A stretch of DNA of 64,000 nt from a bacterium (GTDB taxonomy: Bacteria > Myxococcota_A > Bradymonadia > UBA7976 > UBA1532): contig JAUHXC010000025.1 of assembly GCA_030427205.1 (NCBI GenBank), positions 1-64,000 of the forward strand. Direction: 5' to 3'. Each line of letters starts with the position of its first letter. Positions within the stretch are counted from its first letter, which is position 1. Both the position numbers and the translations under genes were made by a program. Under the pieces are notes generated by a model. That model was given only the letters and a program-made list of their open reading frames with translations. It had not been told where the DNA came from and ran no database searches. Positions 28,188 to 37,479 of the stretch are shown here, piece by piece.

Positions 28188-29645
28188 TCAGTTGGCCCGG
28201 ATCGCCCGCTGGTGGGCCCACGAGCGGATGCCTTTGATCTGCTCGGCCATGGTGCGCGCCAGCGGCACCATCTTGCCCACCTGCATGAAGATGTCGTCCT
28301 CGGCGACCGCGCGATCCTCGCTCATCGCGTCGATGATCGCCGCGCTGACCGCCGCCTCGATCTCGGCGCCGTTCCAGCCCTTGGTGGCCTTGGCCAGCGT
28401 GGTCGTATTGAAGCGGCCCAGATCCTCGCCCTTGCGCCGCAGGTGCACCTCGAAGATCTCGGCCCGCTCGGCCTCTTCGGGCAGGTCGATGAAGAAGACC
28501 TGATCGAAGCGCCCCTTGCGCAAGAGCTCGGCGGGCAAGAGGTCGATGCGGTTGGCGGTCGCGCCGACGAAGACCTGGGCCGGCTTCTCCTGCATCCAGG
28601 TGAGGAAGGTCGCGAAGATGCGCCCCTTGATCCCGGCGTCGGCCCCGGTGCTCTCGGCGCTGATGCCGTTCTCGATCTCGTCGATCCACAAGATGGCGGG
28701 GGCCACCTGCTCCATCATCGCCAGGGCCCGGCGGAAACCCTCCTCCGGGCTGCCGTACAGCCCGCCGAAGACCCGCGACATGTCGAGCCGGAAGAGCGGC
28801 AGGTTCCACAGCGCGCTGATCGCCTTGATGGTCAGGCTCTTGCCGCAGCCGGGGATGCCCATCACCAGCACCCCGCGCGGGGTCAGCCCGCGGTCCATCG
28901 CGGCGGTGTCTTCGAAGAGCGTGCGCCGCCGCAAGAACCAGTCCTTGAGCGTCGCCAGGCCGCCGATGTCGTCGAGGGCCCAGCGCTGCGGCACGTACTC
29001 CAAGACGCCGTCCTGACGGGCGAGCTGGGCTTTCTGATCCTGCAGCGCGGTGAGCACCGCCTCGTCGAGCGCCTCGCGGCCGTGCAGCGCGAGGTGCAGC
29101 GCGTGGGAGGCTTCGATGGCGGTCAGCCCGCGCAGCGCGGTGACGAGCGGCATGCGCATCCGCTCGTCGATGGCCAGCCGGCCGGCGTGCTTCTCGAGCA
29201 GCGCCTCGAGCTCGTCGTGCCCCGGCAGCGGGAAGTCGATGAGCACCACGTCGCGCTTGAGCTCGACGGGCAGCTCGATGCGCGGCCCGAGCACGAAGAG
29301 CAGCCGCGCGGTGCCCGTCAGCCGCGGCCGCAGCTCGCGCAGGGCCCGCACCACCGCCGGATCGTCGAAGTGGCGGTGCAGATCGCGGAAGAGGAAGACC
29401 CCTTCCCGGGTCGAGCCGACCGCCGCCAGCGCGGCCAGCGGCGCCCGAGTCTCGGCCACCGCGCCGTCGGGCCCGCGCAGGCCGCGGGTGATGCTCCAGG
29501 TGAAGAGCGGCACCGGCTTCTGAAAGCGCGAGCGGGCCACCGTATCGAGCGTGCGCTCGACGCGATCTTCTTCGAATGAGTCGAGGGCCACGATCGGATG
29601 CCGGGCGATGAGGACCGGTCGGAGGACGTCGAGGCCGCTGCGCAC
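28188..29645 (-). CDS. Ycf46-like AAA ATPase
   Basis: 485 residues from GTG 29645, picked because GGGAG lies 6-7 nt upstream and the N-terminus then matches Ycf46-type proteins (LIARHPIVALDSFEEDRVER); the longer open frame upstream would cross the divergent GST leader. AAA module about 225-480: Walker A GIPGCGKS (about 265-272), Walker B ILWIDEIENG, and RKGRFDQVFFIDLP as sensor/arginine-finger region. The N-terminal third resembles the Ycf46 non-ATPase domain. The family is linked to carbon or stress homeostasis in cyanobacteria but is poorly characterised elsewhere. Co-transcribed with the TPR gene 12 nt downstream. Confidence 0.85.
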   Translation of the reverse strand: MRSGLDVLRPVLIARHPIVALDSFEEDRVERTLDTVARSRFQKPVPLFTWSITRGLRGPDGAVAETRAPLAALAAVGSTREGVFLFRDLHRHFDDPAVVRALRELRPRLTGTARLLFVLGPRIELPVELKRDVVLIDFPLPGHDELEALLEKHAGRLAIDERMRMPLVTALRGLTAIEASHALHLALHGREALDEAVLTALQDQKAQLARQDGVLEYVPQRWALDDIGGLATLKDWFLRRRTLFEDTAAMDRGLTPRGVLVMGIPGCGKSLTIKAISALWNLPLFRLDMSRVFGGLYGSPEEGFRRALAMMEQVAPAILWIDEIENGISAESTGADAGIKGRIFATFLTWMQEKPAQVFVGATANRIDLLPAELLRKGRFDQVFFIDLPEEAERAEIFEVHLRRKGEDLGRFNTTTLAKATKGWNGAEIEAAVSAAIIDAMSEDRAVAEDDIFMQVGKMVPLARTMAEQIKGIRSWAHQRAIRAN

Positions 29646-29829
29646 TGCTTGCTCCCGGAGCCGCGGGGCCACCGCGGCCCTGCCGGGGGGATGGTGGCAG
29701 CCCCGCGCCGCCGGCACAACCGCCGGCACACCCCCCGGTGAAACCGAGGCGATTCGAGCACCGAAGAAGGCACTGGACATCCGTTCATATCGCTGGCAGG
29801 GTCCCCATCCCGACAGCGATGGAGCACCC

Positions 29830-30513
29830 ATGAAGGCTGACACCCGGACCGACCCCATGGCCGACACCAACAGCGAGGGTCAGACCCCCGACATCACCCT
29901 CTACTACGCCCCGCGGACCCGCGCCTTCGTGGCGCTGTGGCTGCTCGAAGAGATCGGGGTGCCCTATACCCTCGACGCCTTCGACCTGTACACCGGCCGG
30001 CAGCGCGGCGAGGCCTATCGGACGCTCAACCCCATGGGCAAGGTGCCGCTGGTCGTCGATCGCGGCCGCCCGGTGAGCGAGACGGGCGCCATCGCGCTGC
30101 ATCTCGGCGATCGCTACGGCGCGGCCGACCTCGCGCCGGGCATCGAAGACGACGACCGGGCGGCTTTCCTGCGCTGGCTGTTCTTCGCGGGCAACGCCAT
30201 CGAGCCGGCCTACTTCCAGAAGGTCTTCGACTGGCAGATCGACGAAGGCACGGCGAGCTGGGGCTCCTACACGCGCACGATGGAGGTGCTGGCCGCCGCG
30301 GTGACCCCGGGCCCGTGGCTGCTCGGCGAGCGCTTCACCCTGGCCGACGTGGTCATCGGCAACTACCTGTTGTCGGGCATGAAGTTCGGCATGGTCGAGG
30401 CCGACTCGCCGCTGGTGGCCTACGCGAAGCGCGCCAGCGCGCGCCCGGCGTTCGCCCGGGCCGAGGCCATCGAAGCCCGGGAGAGCGCGCGCTTCCCGCC
30501 GGCGCAGGCCTGA
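29830..30513 (+). CDS. glutathione S-transferase family protein
   Basis: 227 residues from ATG 29830 (GGAG 6 nt upstream); ATG 29857 is an alternative. Thioredoxin-like N-domain with the GST pattern YYAPRTRAFVALWLLEEI, NPMGKVPLVVD and SETGAIALHLGDRYG; helical C-domain with GPWLLGERFTLADVVIGNYL, where the conserved Asp caps the helix. Typical length for soluble GSTs. Predicted cytoplasmic; substrate unknown. Divergent from the AAA gene and 48 nt upstream of the giant kinase gene. Confidence 0.9.
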   Translation: MKADTRTDPMADTNSEGQTPDITLYYAPRTRAFVALWLLEEIGVPYTLDAFDLYTGRQRGEAYRTLNPMGKVPLVVDRGRPVSETGAIALHLGDRYGAADLAPGIEDDDRAAFLRWLFFAGNAIEPAYFQKVFDWQIDEGTASWGSYTRTMEVLAAAVTPGPWLLGERFTLADVVIGNYLLSGMKFGMVEADSPLVAYAKRASARPAFARAEAIEARESARFPPAQA

Positions 30514-30561
30514 CCGCTCTGCGCGCGGGCGGCGAATGACAGCCGACTGCCGCGGCGTCTG

Positions 30562-33500
30562 ATGTACCCTCGACAGGTGGAGATCGACGCCCCCCCGCTC
30601 AATGGCCCGCTTTTCGAGGCGGGCCCGTTCGACGTGCTGCGCCGCGTTGGTCAAGGCGGCATGGCGGAGGTCTGGCTGGGTCGGCATCGGGTGCACCACA
30701 CCGAAGCGGCGATCAAGGTGGTGCGCGGCACCGCCGGCGATCCCCACCTGACCGGGCGGCTGCGGGCCGAGATCCGGGCGATGGCCGGCCTCGACCACCC
30801 GCGGGTGGCCACCGTGCTCGACACCGGCACGCTCGACGCGCACGCCGAGACCGACTCCGACGGTCGGGTCAAGGCGGGCAGCCCCTGGCTGGCCATCGCC
30901 TGGGTGCCCCACGGCGATCTGGCGCGCATCGAGGGCCATCAACCGTGGACGGTCACCCGTTCGCTGCTGCTCGACGTGCTCGAAGCCCTGGCCCACGCCC
31001 ACGCGCGCGGGGTCGTGCACCGCGACCTCAAGCCGGGCAACGTGCTGCTGCGCATCGAAGACGGCGGGGTGCGGGCGGTGCTCACCGACTTCGGCATCGC
31101 CCAGGTCTTCGACCCCCACGGCGACGAGCCGACGCTCGATCAGCGGGTGGCGGGCACCCCGGAGTACATGGCGCCGGAGCAGATCCGCGGGTTCTGGCGC
31201 GACGTGGGACCCTGGACCGATCTGTACGCCCTCGGCTGCCTCGGCTGGCGGCTGGCGACGGGCGATCCGCCTTTCATCGGCGAGCACCCGATGCACATCA
31301 CCCTCAAGCAGCTCGACGAGGCGCCGCCGCCGCTGGTGCTGCGCGAAGGCTACCCGCCGGCCTTCGCCGACTGGCTGCGCCGGCTGCTGGCCAAAGACCC
31401 CTACGGGCGATTCGAGCGGGCGGCGGACGCCGCGGCGGCGCTGCGGGCGTGTGATCCCGACGAGCGCCCGGGCACCGGCCCGCTGCTCGAGGCGCTGACC
31501 GAAGGCCCGCGGCCGGCGCGCCCCGGGGCCGAGACCGCCAGCCCGAGCCATGTCGCGCTGGTGCTCGGCGCCACCGCCGACGACGATCTGGTCGACGCCG
31601 AGACCTGGCAGGTGGCCGGCTTCGAAACCCGCCCCGGATCACACCCGGGCATCGAGCTGCTCGGCGGGGTCATCGAGCCCGACGACGGGTCCGCCGCTGG
31701 CGCGCTGTCCAGCATCCCGCGGGGCCAGAGCGGGCCGATCACGCTGCCCGACGACTGGCGCAACTCGATCAGCAGCCGCGGCGTCGTCGGCCGCGCGGGG
31801 CCGGGCCTCTTCGGTTTGCGGCCGCTGCCGCCGGTCGGTGACATCGCCGCCCGCGACCGCCTGTGGGCCGCGCTGCGCACCGCGTGGCAGACCCGCCGCC
31901 CGCAGCTGTGCGTGGTCGAATCGTCGACCGGAAACGGACGGCGGGGGCTGTCGGACTGGTTGACCCAGCGGGCCGACGAGCTGGGCGCGGCCGGGATACT
32001 GCGGGCGACGCACGGCCCGATCCCCGCCCGGCGGGACGGCATCGGCGCCGCGATCCGCGGCTGGTTCCGGGCCCACGGCTGCGCCCACGCCGAGCTCGCG
32101 CGCCGCATCGACGCCGAGCTGCGCCGCCGGGCGCCCGGCATCGGCGACCTGCGACGGGAAGAGACCCGCGCGGGCCTGATCGAGGTGATCGAGCACAGCG
32201 CGCTGTCGGAGGGCCCCGGTCGACGGGACCGACAGTTCGAAGCGCTGCTGCGCTGGCTGCGCTGGTCGAGCCGGCGCCGGCCGCTGATCGTGCGCCTCGA
32301 CGACGCCCACTGGAGCGCCTCGGCGCTGTCATTGGCGCTGCAGCTCGCCCGCGCTGAAGACCTGCCGCTCATGATCCTGGTGGTGATCGCCGGCCCGACC
32401 GAGCGGGCCCACGTCGGCGCCGAGCGCGAGGCCATGATCACGCAGCTCGACGGCGCGGATCGGGTCGAGCACATCCGGCTGGGGCCGCTGCCCGACCGCG
32501 ACATGCAGACGCTGCTGGTCGACGGGGTCGGGCTCTCGCCGACGCTGGCGGCGCGCCTCGCCCGACAGGCCGCGGGCAACCGGCGCTTCGCGATGCACGT
32601 CGTCGCCGAGTGGCTCGCCGACGGCGCCCTGCGCCCGGGCCGCCTGGGCATGGTGCCGGTCGGCGGCGCGCTGCCGTCCATCCCCGGCGATCGCATCGAG
32701 CTGGGGCAGGCCCGCGTCGCCCGGGTGATCGCGACCAGCGGCGTCGAGCCGGCCATGGGCTGGCGGGCGATGGAGGCCGCGGCGATGCTCGGCGAGGCGG
32801 TAGCCACCGACGACTGGGCCTCGGTGACCGGCGCCCCGCTCGAGACGCTCAACGCGCTGATCGTGGCCCTGCTCGACGCGGGCCTCGCCCGACCGGGAGA
32901 CGAAGGCTGGAGCTTCGCCGAGGGGTTCGCCCGCGAGGCCCTCGTGGCCCGGGTGCGCGAGGGCGGCCGGGCCCGGAAGCTGGGTCTCCTGTGCGCGCTG
33001 GCCGTGCTCGATGTCGACCCCGACGACCCCCGTCCGGCCGAGCGACGGGCGCGCTATCTGCTGGACGGCGGGCATCGGCTCGAGGCGGTGGAGGCCTATA
33101 CCGACGCCGCGCGACGCGCCACCGATCGCGGCGGCTATCGCGCCGCGGCGGCCCTGCTCGATACCGCCGACGGCGTCTTCGCGGCGGCCGGCCTGCTGGG
33201 CACGGACGTGCGCCGGAGCAAGCTGCTGGCCATTCGCGCCGAGGTCGCCCGCTTCACCGGTCAGCCCGATCTGGCCGCGGCGGCGCTGGCCACCTTGCGG
33301 CGCATGCCGCAGCCGCCCCAGCGCCCGTGGGCCCGCGCCGAGCTGAGCCGCCTCGACGGCCAGCACGCGTTCTTCGACGGGCAGACCGACGCCGCGCTGA
33401 GCGCCTATGGCCGCGCCGAAGACCTCTTCCAGCTCGCGGGGGATCCCGACGGCGTCGCCCGCAGCCTGCACGGGCAGGGGTGGGCACTGTGCAGCCTGGG

Positions 33501-34215
33501 CGAGGTCATCGCCGGGCACGCGCACTTCGAGCGGGGGCGCCGGGTCGCCGACGGCGCCGGGCTCGAGCTGCAGGTGGCGTGGTGCCTGCACGGGGTGGCG
33601 GTGACCCGGATCTGGGGCGGGCGCGCCGGCGGCCTGGCGCTCATCGACGACGCGATCGCCCGCTTCGAGCGCCTCGACCAGCCCATCGGCAGCAGCCTGG
33701 CCGCGGTGCACCGGGCCGACGCGTTGCAGGCCGAAGGCCGCGCCGACGAGGCCCGCAGCGCGCTCGACCGCGCGGTCGGTACGCTGCGCCGCGCCGAGGC
33801 CCACCTGCTGGCCGACGCCCTGACCCGGCGGGCGGCGCTGGCGCTGGATATGGGCCAGTACGCGGCGGCGCGCTCCGACGCGACCGAGGTGGAGCAATGC
33901 CACATCGAGACGCTGGGGGCTGGCCTGCGCTGCGTGCCGGCGCTGGTGCTCGCCGCGCTCGAGCTGCACGCCGGCAATGGCGAGTCGGGGCGCGCGCTCT
34001 TCGATCGGGCGATGCAGCGGGCCGGCGCGGCGCTCTTCGCGACGCCGTATACCGGCGCGCTGCTCGAAGGGCTCGCCGACCGCTTCACCGATGATCCGCC
34101 GCGGGCGGTTGTGGCGCTGACCTTCGCCCAACGGATCTGGCGTCCGCTGGCGCCGCGCCGCGGGGCGGCGATCACCCGCCGCTTGCGCGCCCTGCGCGGG
34201 GCGACCGGCGGCTGA
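30562..34215 (+). CDS. Ser/Thr kinase fused to STAND-type ATPase and TPR domains
   Basis: 1217 residues. Kinase about 20-300: GQGGMAEVW, Lys52, HRDLKPGN (Asp155), DFG (Asp176) and MAPEQ, all intact. Residues about 430-800 resemble the ATPase of MalT/AfsR-type STAND regulators: the Walker B analogue is LIVRLDDAHW, but the Walker A position reads SSTGNGRRGLS, lacking the Lys-Ser/Thr pair, so nucleotide binding may be lost. The C-terminal 400 residues are TPR-like (GQTDAALSAYGRAEDLFQLA, GRADEARSALDRAVGTL). No TM segment, so cytoplasmic. Such kinase-ATPase-TPR proteins are typical of myxobacteria and usually serve as signalling hubs; partners unknown. Confidence 0.9.
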   Translation: MYPRQVEIDAPPLNGPLFEAGPFDVLRRVGQGGMAEVWLGRHRVHHTEAAIKVVRGTAGDPHLTGRLRAEIRAMAGLDHPRVATVLDTGTLDAHAETDSDGRVKAGSPWLAIAWVPHGDLARIEGHQPWTVTRSLLLDVLEALAHAHARGVVHRDLKPGNVLLRIEDGGVRAVLTDFGIAQVFDPHGDEPTLDQRVAGTPEYMAPEQIRGFWRDVGPWTDLYALGCLGWRLATGDPPFIGEHPMHITLKQLDEAPPPLVLREGYPPAFADWLRRLLAKDPYGRFERAADAAAALRACDPDERPGTGPLLEALTEGPRPARPGAETASPSHVALVLGATADDDLVDAETWQVAGFETRPGSHPGIELLGGVIEPDDGSAAGALSSIPRGQSGPITLPDDWRNSISSRGVVGRAGPGLFGLRPLPPVGDIAARDRLWAALRTAWQTRRPQLCVVESSTGNGRRGLSDWLTQRADELGAAGILRATHGPIPARRDGIGAAIRGWFRAHGCAHAELARRIDAELRRRAPGIGDLRREETRAGLIEVIEHSALSEGPGRRDRQFEALLRWLRWSSRRRPLIVRLDDAHWSASALSLALQLARAEDLPLMILVVIAGPTERAHVGAEREAMITQLDGADRVEHIRLGPLPDRDMQTLLVDGVGLSPTLAARLARQAAGNRRFAMHVVAEWLADGALRPGRLGMVPVGGALPSIPGDRIELGQARVARVIATSGVEPAMGWRAMEAAAMLGEAVATDDWASVTGAPLETLNALIVALLDAGLARPGDEGWSFAEGFAREALVARVREGGRARKLGLLCALAVLDVDPDDPRPAERRARYLLDGGHRLEAVEAYTDAARRATDRGGYRAAAALLDTADGVFAAAGLLGTDVRRSKLLAIRAEVARFTGQPDLAAAALATLRRMPQPPQRPWARAELSRLDGQHAFFDGQTDAALSAYGRAEDLFQLAGDPDGVARSLHGQGWALCSLGEVIAGHAHFERGRRVADGAGLELQVAWCLHGVAVTRIWGGRAGGLALIDDAIARFERLDQPIGSSLAAVHRADALQAEGRADEARSALDRAVGTLRRAEAHLLADALTRRAALALDMGQYAAARSDATEVEQCHIETLGAGLRCVPALVLAALELHAGNGESGRALFDRAMQRAGAALFATPYTGALLEGLADRFTDDPPRAVVALTFAQRIWRPLAPRRGAAITRRLRALRGATGG

Positions 34216-34250
34216 GCGCCCGGTGAGCTGCCGCGCCGCTCGGGCGCGGC

Positions 34251-35180
34251 TCAACCCCGGCGCGCGCGGCGGCGCAGCGTCACTCCGGCGAGCGCCCCGA
34301 TCAGCCACGGCCAGGCCGCGCCGCCGCGTCCGGGCGCCGTCCGGCAGCCGCCGTCCGCGTCGTCGGCCGCTGGGCCGGTATCGCCCTGACCGGGCATGGC
34401 ATCCAAGTCATCGAGCATGGCATCGGCCATGGCACCCGAGTCACCCGGCATGGCATCTGAGTCATCCAAAATGGCATCCGGCATGGCATCACCATCGCCG
34501 GCCATGGCATCGGCCGTATGATCCATGGCATCGGGTACGTCGACCATGGCATCGCTCGCCGGGCCCAGATCGGCCGCGGGAGGCTCGGCGTCGGGCCCGG
34601 CGTCCGGCTCGGGCGGCGCGGCGTCGGGTGGGCCCAAGTCGGGCTCGGGCAGGTCGATGCAGCCGGACTCGTCGATGAAACAATCGCCGGTGCAGCCCAG
34701 CTCGCCCTCGTCGTAGCCGCGGCCCATGCAGCTCTCGCCCTCGGGCAGAACCCGGTCGCACTCTTCGGCGAACGGAATGATCACCCCGTCGCCGCACTGG
34801 TCGGGGTCGCGCCCGTCACCGGGATGGGTCGTCGGCCCGCCCGGCAGCCGGGTGCCCGGTCGCCAGAGGCACTGCGGATCGCCGAGTTCTTCGCCGTTGC
34901 TGATGCCGTCGAAGTCCGAGTCGAGGTAGCACATGCCCCGCCCCGCCTGCGCCGGGTTGACCCACAGGCCCCGTTCGAGGGCGAAGTCGATGCCGAAGCC
35001 GTTGCGGTTGAGGCGATCGTTGGGGTCGAGGTGGCAAGTCTCGCACCCGTAGGGCGTCGGCACCTGGCTCGGGTAGTTCGGCCGGGCCTCGGCCGGTCCG
35101 CTCGACCCGAGGGCCCAGACGACCGCCACGGCGGCGACGGATCGCGCGACGGCTGACACTGCAAATGACGAATGGCTCAC
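34251..35180 (-). CDS. MYXO-CTERM-like surface protein with a CxxCH site
   Basis: 309 residues from GTG 35180 (G-rich ribosome site just upstream, signal peptide follows). After cleavage near AEARP comes CETCH (Cys46-His50), a c-type haem-attachment motif, followed by DSDFDGISNGEE, a calcium-loop-like motif. The middle is an Asp/Pro-rich stalk and a long run of D-A-M units from a repeated CATGGCATC motif. The C-terminal ~33 residues are Gly-Cys, a hydrophobic stretch (GAAWPWLIGALAGVTL) and an Arg cluster: the MYXO-CTERM plan for surface sorting. This is the best taxonomic hint in the window. Convergent with the giant kinase gene. Confidence 0.82.
   Translation of the reverse strand: MSHSSFAVSAVARSVAAVAVVWALGSSGPAEARPNYPSQVPTPYGCETCHLDPNDRLNRNGFGIDFALERGLWVNPAQAGRGMCYLDSDFDGISNGEELGDPQCLWRPGTRLPGGPTTHPGDGRDPDQCGDGVIIPFAEECDRVLPEGESCMGRGYDEGELGCTGDCFIDESGCIDLPEPDLGPPDAAPPEPDAGPDAEPPAADLGPASDAMVDVPDAMDHTADAMAGDGDAMPDAILDDSDAMPGDSGAMADAMLDDLDAMPGQGDTGPAADDADGGCRTAPGRGGAAWPWLIGALAGVTLRRRARRG
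34395..34560 (-). repeat. CATGGCATC repeat encoding D-A-M stalk
   Basis: About eight spaced copies of CATGGCATC (GATGCCATG on the coding strand) encode a stalk with recurring Asp-Ala-Met. Spacing is irregular, so this is a low-complexity region rather than a strict tandem array. Confidence 0.7.
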
Positions 35181-35280
35181 GGCTTCCCCCGGTTCGCGTG
35201 CGCCGGCCGGTTGTGCCCGAGAGCCGCCCACCGGATCAACCTGGATGCCCTCGCCGCGCGCGCTGTGCCATCATCGGCCC

Positions 35281-35727
35281 ATGGGATTGCTCGACCAGCT
35301 GCTGCGCCGGCTGCGGCCCGCCGCCGATGACCCGGCCACCGATCCGACCGCCGATACCGCGCCGCACCCGGCGACCCGCCCGCGGCCGGGCAGCACCGAT
35401 ACCCTGCCGCCGCTGGCCGATACGCTGGTGGTCTACGCGCTCGACGCGCCGACGACGGACCCCGACGACAAGACCCCGTGCATGGTGGTGCTCGACTTCG
35501 ATCCGGTGGATGTGCAGCGGCTCTTCGCCGCATCGGCCACCCTCGCCCGCAGCGACGTCGGCGCATTCCACGGGCGGCTGGCGGCGACGGACGCGCTGCG
35601 CGACCCCAACAGCCGCGGCCGCCTGGAGTTCGTGCGGCGCTGGCTGGCGGATCACGACCCGCCCCACGTGGGCTGGCGGCTGGAGCCGGCGGCGACCGCG
35701 GGCAGCGGGCTGAACGCGGCGGGCTGA
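35281..35727 (+). CDS. small protein of unknown function
   Basis: 148 residues from ATG 35281 (MGLLDQLLRRL). A Pro/Thr-rich linker (about 15-50) leads to an alpha/beta segment (LADTLVVYALDAP, PCMVVLDFDPVDVQRLFAAS). No signal peptide or known family. It lies alone between a divergent surface-protein gene and a convergent paralogue pair (20 nt apart). The composition and codon pattern suit a real gene, but the function is unknown. Confidence 0.55.
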   Translation: MGLLDQLLRRLRPAADDPATDPTADTAPHPATRPRPGSTDTLPPLADTLVVYALDAPTTDPDDKTPCMVVLDFDPVDVQRLFAASATLARSDVGAFHGRLAATDALRDPNSRGRLEFVRRWLADHDPPHVGWRLEPAATAGSGLNAAG

Positions 35728-35747
35728 TCGCGGCGCGGCCCGCCGGC

Positions 35748-36584
35748 TCAGCCGATCCGGGCGATGGGGTGCACGATACGCCCCTGCACCGTGCGCGGCC
35801 GATCGACGAGCATATACGCCGTCCCGGCCTCGATGTCTCGCTGCAGCGCCTTCATGCCGGCGATGTCTTCCGCGTCGAGCTCGAGATCCGCCGCCGGGCG
35901 CTCGAGCTTCACCGCCGGATCACCCATCGCCGCCCGCAGGCTGTCTTCGGTCACCGCGAAGCTGTAGGTCAGCGTCTCGGGCTTGGTATGGGCCGGGGTG
36001 TAGGCCGTATCGAGGCACAGCGGGCCGAAGCGGGTGTGGATGTGCAGGGCGCTCGACAGCCACTGGGTCGCGCCGATGAACCGGGTGCAGCCGAACGCGC
36101 GCAGCGCCATGGCCTTGGTGATCGACGCCAGGTGATGCAGCCCGCGCCAGGGGAACGCCCGGTTCAGGCTGGCGAGGTTGTGCCCGAACCAGGTGCCGTC
36201 CTCGAACATCGGGATGGCGATATAGGTCGACACCGGCACGATGCCCTCGGCGTCGTCGGCGAGTTGAAACGCCGCCCGCTCGCGGGGCTCGAGCGCGGCG
36301 GCCGGCAGGCAGAAGCCATAGGTGAAGCCGGGCAGCTGCGCGCAATCGAAGGCGACCCACTTGTCCATGGGCAGCCCCTCGGGGCCGAAGGTCACCACGT
36401 CCAGGCGCTGCAAGCGATCGAGAAACGCGCCCGCCTCGACCCGCAGCGGATCGACGATGTGGTCGATGGGCACCCCGAACGGCGCCCGGTCGAGGCATTC
36501 GGCGTTGGCCGGCGTCGAGACGACGTAGGTCTGCAGCCGCTCGAAGAGCGAGGGGTTCTTGCAGGCGGGCGGGGTCTGACTCAT
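35748..36584 (-). CDS. unknown family, paralogue of the adjacent gene (second copy)
   Basis: 278 residues, cytoplasmic. Unknown family, but clearly homologous to the next gene upstream (36598-37479): FGVPIDHIVDPLRV against IGIPAANIFDPQRL, GLPMDKWVAFDC against GLPMPDWVFYDC, PVSTYIAIP against PVSIYICIP, and YTPAHTKPETLTYSF against WTPAHDNPATCTFKV. The conserved Asp/Cys/His positions hint at an enzyme, but I cannot name a reaction. The 13-nt gap between the two genes indicates a single transcript from a tandem duplication. Confidence 0.72.
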   Translation of the reverse strand: MSQTPPACKNPSLFERLQTYVVSTPANAECLDRAPFGVPIDHIVDPLRVEAGAFLDRLQRLDVVTFGPEGLPMDKWVAFDCAQLPGFTYGFCLPAAALEPRERAAFQLADDAEGIVPVSTYIAIPMFEDGTWFGHNLASLNRAFPWRGLHHLASITKAMALRAFGCTRFIGATQWLSSALHIHTRFGPLCLDTAYTPAHTKPETLTYSFAVTEDSLRAAMGDPAVKLERPAADLELDAEDIAGMKALQRDIEAGTAYMLVDRPRTVQGRIVHPIARIG

Positions 36585-36597
36585 CGGCGCGCCCCCA

Positions 36598-37479
36598 TCA
36601 ACCCTGGAACCGTCGGGTATAGCCCACCGACGAGCCCAGCTCGAAGGGCGCGTCGTCGTCGCGGATCTGCAGCGGCACCCGGGTCGACGCCCCGCGGATC
36701 TCCGCCGGGCCGGCGACGGCGATGCGCCGCCCGCTCTCGACCGCCGCCTGCACCCGCTTCAGCGCCTCGAAGTCATCGGCGTCGACATAGGCGTCGATGC
36801 CTTCGGGCCCGGTCGCATCACCGCGCAGCAGCCGCTCGACGGCGCTGTCGGGGGTCGCCACCTTGAAGGTGCAGGTGGCCGGGTTGTCGTGGGCCGGCGT
36901 CCAGGCGGTGACCAGCTCGAGCGGCCCCAGCCCGGCGTAGAGGCCCAGCTGCGGCGAGCGCCACTGCGAGACCGCCATCATGTGATGCAGGTGGAACGCC
37001 TTGATGCCCAGCGCCAGGGTCAGCCGCCACAAACCCTCGGGCGCGGCGCCGACCGCCACCTGGTTGACGCTGCACAGCGTATAGACCAGGGCCGCGTCGC
37101 GGCGCACGGTGGGGATGCAGATGTAGATCGAGACCGGCACCAGCCCCGCGTAGCCCTCGGGCACGCCCAGTGCCCGCCGGAACCAGGGCTCGACCTTGTG
37201 CGCCCGCCGGGCGAAGCCGAAGACCGCGCCGGGCATCACCGCGCAGTCGTAGAATACCCAGTCGGGCATCGGCAGGCCGATGGGGGCGTACGTCAGGGCG
37301 TTGACGTGCTGCACCAGCCCGAGGAAGGTCTCGTTGCCCAGCCGCTGCGGGTCGAAGATGTTCGCCGCGGGGATGCCGATGTCGAGCGGCGCGGTATCGA
37401 GCCGATCGACGATGGCCCGCCGGGCGACGAGGTAGGGCTCGCAGTCGTCGAGGATGCGGCGATAGTGGCGCAGCGGCAT
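36598..37479 (-). CDS. unknown family, paralogue of the adjacent gene (first copy)
   Basis: 293 residues; first gene of the tandem pair. Shared motifs with its paralogue include the D-P-x-R-L segment near residue 43, GLPMPDWVFYDC, PVSIYICIP, LHHMMAVSQW and the TPAHDNP loop. Identity looks low between copies (roughly a third by eye), so the duplication is old and the copies probably differ in role. No signal peptide or TM segment. Divergent from the cysteine desulfurase gene across 176 nt. Confidence 0.72.
   Translation of the reverse strand: MPLRHYRRILDDCEPYLVARRAIVDRLDTAPLDIGIPAANIFDPQRLGNETFLGLVQHVNALTYAPIGLPMPDWVFYDCAVMPGAVFGFARRAHKVEPWFRRALGVPEGYAGLVPVSIYICIPTVRRDAALVYTLCSVNQVAVGAAPEGLWRLTLALGIKAFHLHHMMAVSQWRSPQLGLYAGLGPLELVTAWTPAHDNPATCTFKVATPDSAVERLLRGDATGPEGIDAYVDADDFEALKRVQAAVESGRRIAVAGPAEIRGASTRVPLQIRDDDAPFELGSSVGYTRRFQG

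Noticed and set aside
25785..29579. A 1264-codon open frame on the plus strand
   Set aside because: Antisense to the TPR and AAA genes, which have clear motifs; it is repetitive, His/Arg/Gly-rich and without family features.
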